A stretch of 7,724 nucleotides of DNA from the NCBI GenBank assembly GCA_005239585.1, contig SBBU01000171.1, positions 1-7,724 on the forward strand. The letters run 5' to 3'. Under the pieces are notes generated by a model. It was not told the DNA's origin. It saw only the letters and a list, made by a program, of their open reading frames with translations, and ran no database searches. Source of the stretch: Planctomycetaceae bacterium. GTDB lineage: Bacteria; Planctomycetota; MHYJ01; SBBU01. Below, in pieces: positions 6,476 through 7,724 of the stretch. The position numbers and the translations under genes are program-made. Position 1 is the stretch's first letter. Each line of letters starts with the position of its first letter.

Positions 6476-7724
6476 CTACTTTAGCAATTCTCTTATTTCG
6501 TTTAGAACTTTATCGACCTCTTCATTTATGCCAGTAAACTTGACCTCTGAATCCTTGAACAGCTGAGCCCCTTCTTCCTTCTTATTATCTAATATCTTCT
6601 TTTTGATCTGCTCTTTCAGGACATCAGCCTCTTTTAGAGCCTCCTTGGAATATTCATCTATTTGCTTTTTAGCCTTGTCGACCTCCTCCTGTGACGCATT
6701 TACCTTTTTAAGTTCTTCGATTGCCTTGGCATAATTCTTATCCTTATAGGCCTCGTCTACCGCTGGTTTTACGTTTTCCATCCTTACGTTAATGAGTTTA
6801 TCGATATCTTCAAGAAGCTTATCAACGCTGATACTTGTACCCTTGAGTCTCGACTCGGCATCTTTAAATAACTTGATAGCCTCATCCCTGTTTTCCTTTA
6901 CCTTTGCCTTGACAGCATCCTCAAGCGTAGCCGCCTCCAGCAGGGCATCGGCAACACACAGATCAATGCGGCTCTTTGCTGTCTCTTTATCTTCAGCCGA
7001 AGCATTAACCTTTCTCAACAGATTCACGGCTTTTTTATAATCTTTATTCTTAATGGCCTCATCCACCTGTGCCTTGACACTCTCAAGCGTAATTTTCTCC
7101 TCTTTGCTAAGTGTATTAATCAATTCATCGAGTATCTTATCTATATCAGCATTAATCCCTCTGAATCTTGGGTCAGCCTCTTTAAACATCTTGACTGCCT
7201 CTTCTTTGTTCTCAGCAGCCTTTTTCTCAACTTCATCCCTTAGTTTTCCTGCATTATCTGATGCCTCTTTTGTATAGTCATCGATCAGTTTCTTGGCCTT
7301 GTCGATATCATCCTGCGAGGCATTGACCTTCTTTAGCTCATCAACAGCTTTTTTATAATCCTTTGCCCCCTGGAATTCTTTCGCCTTTGACTCTGCGCTT
7401 TCAAATGTAACGCCTTGGGGCTGCTTCAAAAGTTCTTCTGTGTCCTTCTTAAGCTCCTGGAAAAACTCCAGATACCAATCGGCGTAGATCTTTGCCCTTT
7501 GCTCCTCCGCTTCCAACCTGGTTTTTACATCTTCATGCTTGATAGTTTTCTTCGGTAGTTCGACCTTCCATGTATTATATTCCTTCACAAATGCTTGGAG
7601 GTCCTTAACCATAATTTCATCCTTATCCTTTAATTTTCTCTTTTCCTCGAGCTCTCTTGTGAATTTAGCGTGAACCAACTTCGTATTATCAACACGCTCC
7701 AATGTCCTTACTGTTTGCTCGAGC
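6476..7724 (-). CDS. Lys/Glu-rich helical protein with three tandem ~103-residue repeats (N-terminus outside window)
   Basis: I do not recognise a named family. The frame ends at TAG 6476-6478 and is open to the right edge; the TTG at 7700-7702 is probably an internal Leu, since the codons before it continue in the same style. At least 415 residues are visible, dominated by Lys, Glu, Asp and Ala, with few Gly or Pro, predicting long helices or coiled coil. Counting from that TTG, residues about 98-203, 204-305 and 306-408 are three diverged copies. Each contains a TPR-like A-V-D-E-A-x-K-x-K-D-Y-x-K-A pattern, the fixed pentapeptide K-V-N-A-S (125-129, 231-235, 333-337), and later a F-K-D-A-E/D-x-R-x-x-G stretch ending in an I/V-D-K-I/L-L helix. 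No membrane segment is visible, and any signal peptide would lie outside the window. A scaffolding or stalk-like role is possible but not shown. Confidence 0.75.
   Translation of the reverse strand, partial: LEQTVRTLERVDNTKLVHAKFTRELEEKRKLKDKDEIMVKDLQAFVKEYNTWKVELPKKTIKHEDVKTRLEAEEQRAKIYADWYLEFFQELKKDTEELLKQPQGVTFESAESKAKEFQGAKDYKKAVDELKKVNASQDDIDKAKKLIDDYTKEASDNAGKLRDEVEKKAAENKEEAVKMFKEADPRFRGINADIDKILDELINTLSKEEKITLESVKAQVDEAIKNKDYKKAVNLLRKVNASAEDKETAKSRIDLCVADALLEAATLEDAVKAKVKENRDEAIKLFKDAESRLKGTSISVDKLLEDIDKLINVRMENVKPAVDEAYKDKNYAKAIEELKKVNASQEEVDKAKKQIDEYSKEALKEADVLKEQIKKKILDNKKEEGAQLFKDSEVKFTGINEEVDKVLNEIRELLK
6479..7411 (-). repeat. Three tandem coding repeats of about 306-318 bp
   Basis: In reading order the units are 7411-7094, 7093-6788 and 6787-6479. 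They are clear at the protein level (same helix pattern, each with K-V-N-A-S) and only patchy in DNA, for example GCTTTTTTATAATC shared by units 1 and 2 on the + strand. This implies an old duplication rather than a recent expansion. The third unit ends with the protein. Confidence 0.72.

Noticed and set aside
6792..7277. Ser-rich + strand open frames opposite the repeat protein
   Set aside because: They are antisense shadows produced by Lys/Glu-rich codons on the - strand, repeating with the same period as the real gene.

Overview
The window reads as an ordinary chromosomal stretch from a bacterium with moderately AT-rich DNA, using ATG starts and standard stops. Bacterial housekeeping genes (rsfS, argS) rule out a plasmid- or phage-only fragment. 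A predicted secreted lipoprotein protease, a SEC-C protein, a DUF2723 membrane protein and a YfhO-like membrane protein fit an environmental bacterium, probably one with an outer membrane. I cannot name the phylum from sequence alone. No tRNA, rRNA, CRISPR array, transposase or phage gene was seen.

Layout: (1) The left edge carries the last 185 codons of a YfhO-like multi-membrane protein on the + strand. Its 3' end overlaps tail to tail, by 24 bp, with the next gene. (2) From 4371 down to 537 on the - strand lies a compact run: rsfS (ribosomal silencing factor), then argS (arginyl-tRNA synthetase) 17 bp later, then a DUF2723/TMEM260-type membrane protein 5 bp after that. This looks like one operon. 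(3) 4372-4636 has no convincing gene. It holds a 158-bp segment bounded by perfect 15-bp inverted repeats (4431-4445 and 4574-4588), resembling a miniature non-autonomous transposable element just upstream of rsfS. (4) 4637-5051 (-) is a small SEC-C zinc-motif gene whose second half is in another frame: a single-base frameshift, either a real lesion, a read error or recoding. (5) A 146-bp AT-rich divergent intergenic region separates it from a + strand subtilisin-family (S8) protease lipoprotein, 5198-6469. (6) The right edge, 6476-7724 (-), is the C-terminal part of a long, highly charged helical protein with three tandem repeats of about 103 residues. It ends only 6 bp from the protease stop.

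How they work together: rsfS and argS both serve translation. DUF2723 and YfhO are both polytopic envelope proteins related to GT-C-type glycosyltransferases, so the left half may concern envelope or protein glycosylation, though they are on opposite strands. The protease and the repeat protein are convergent and need not be functionally linked. I see no clear multi-gene novel system. The items most worth a second look are the miniature element, the frameshifted SEC-C gene and the three-repeat helical protein.
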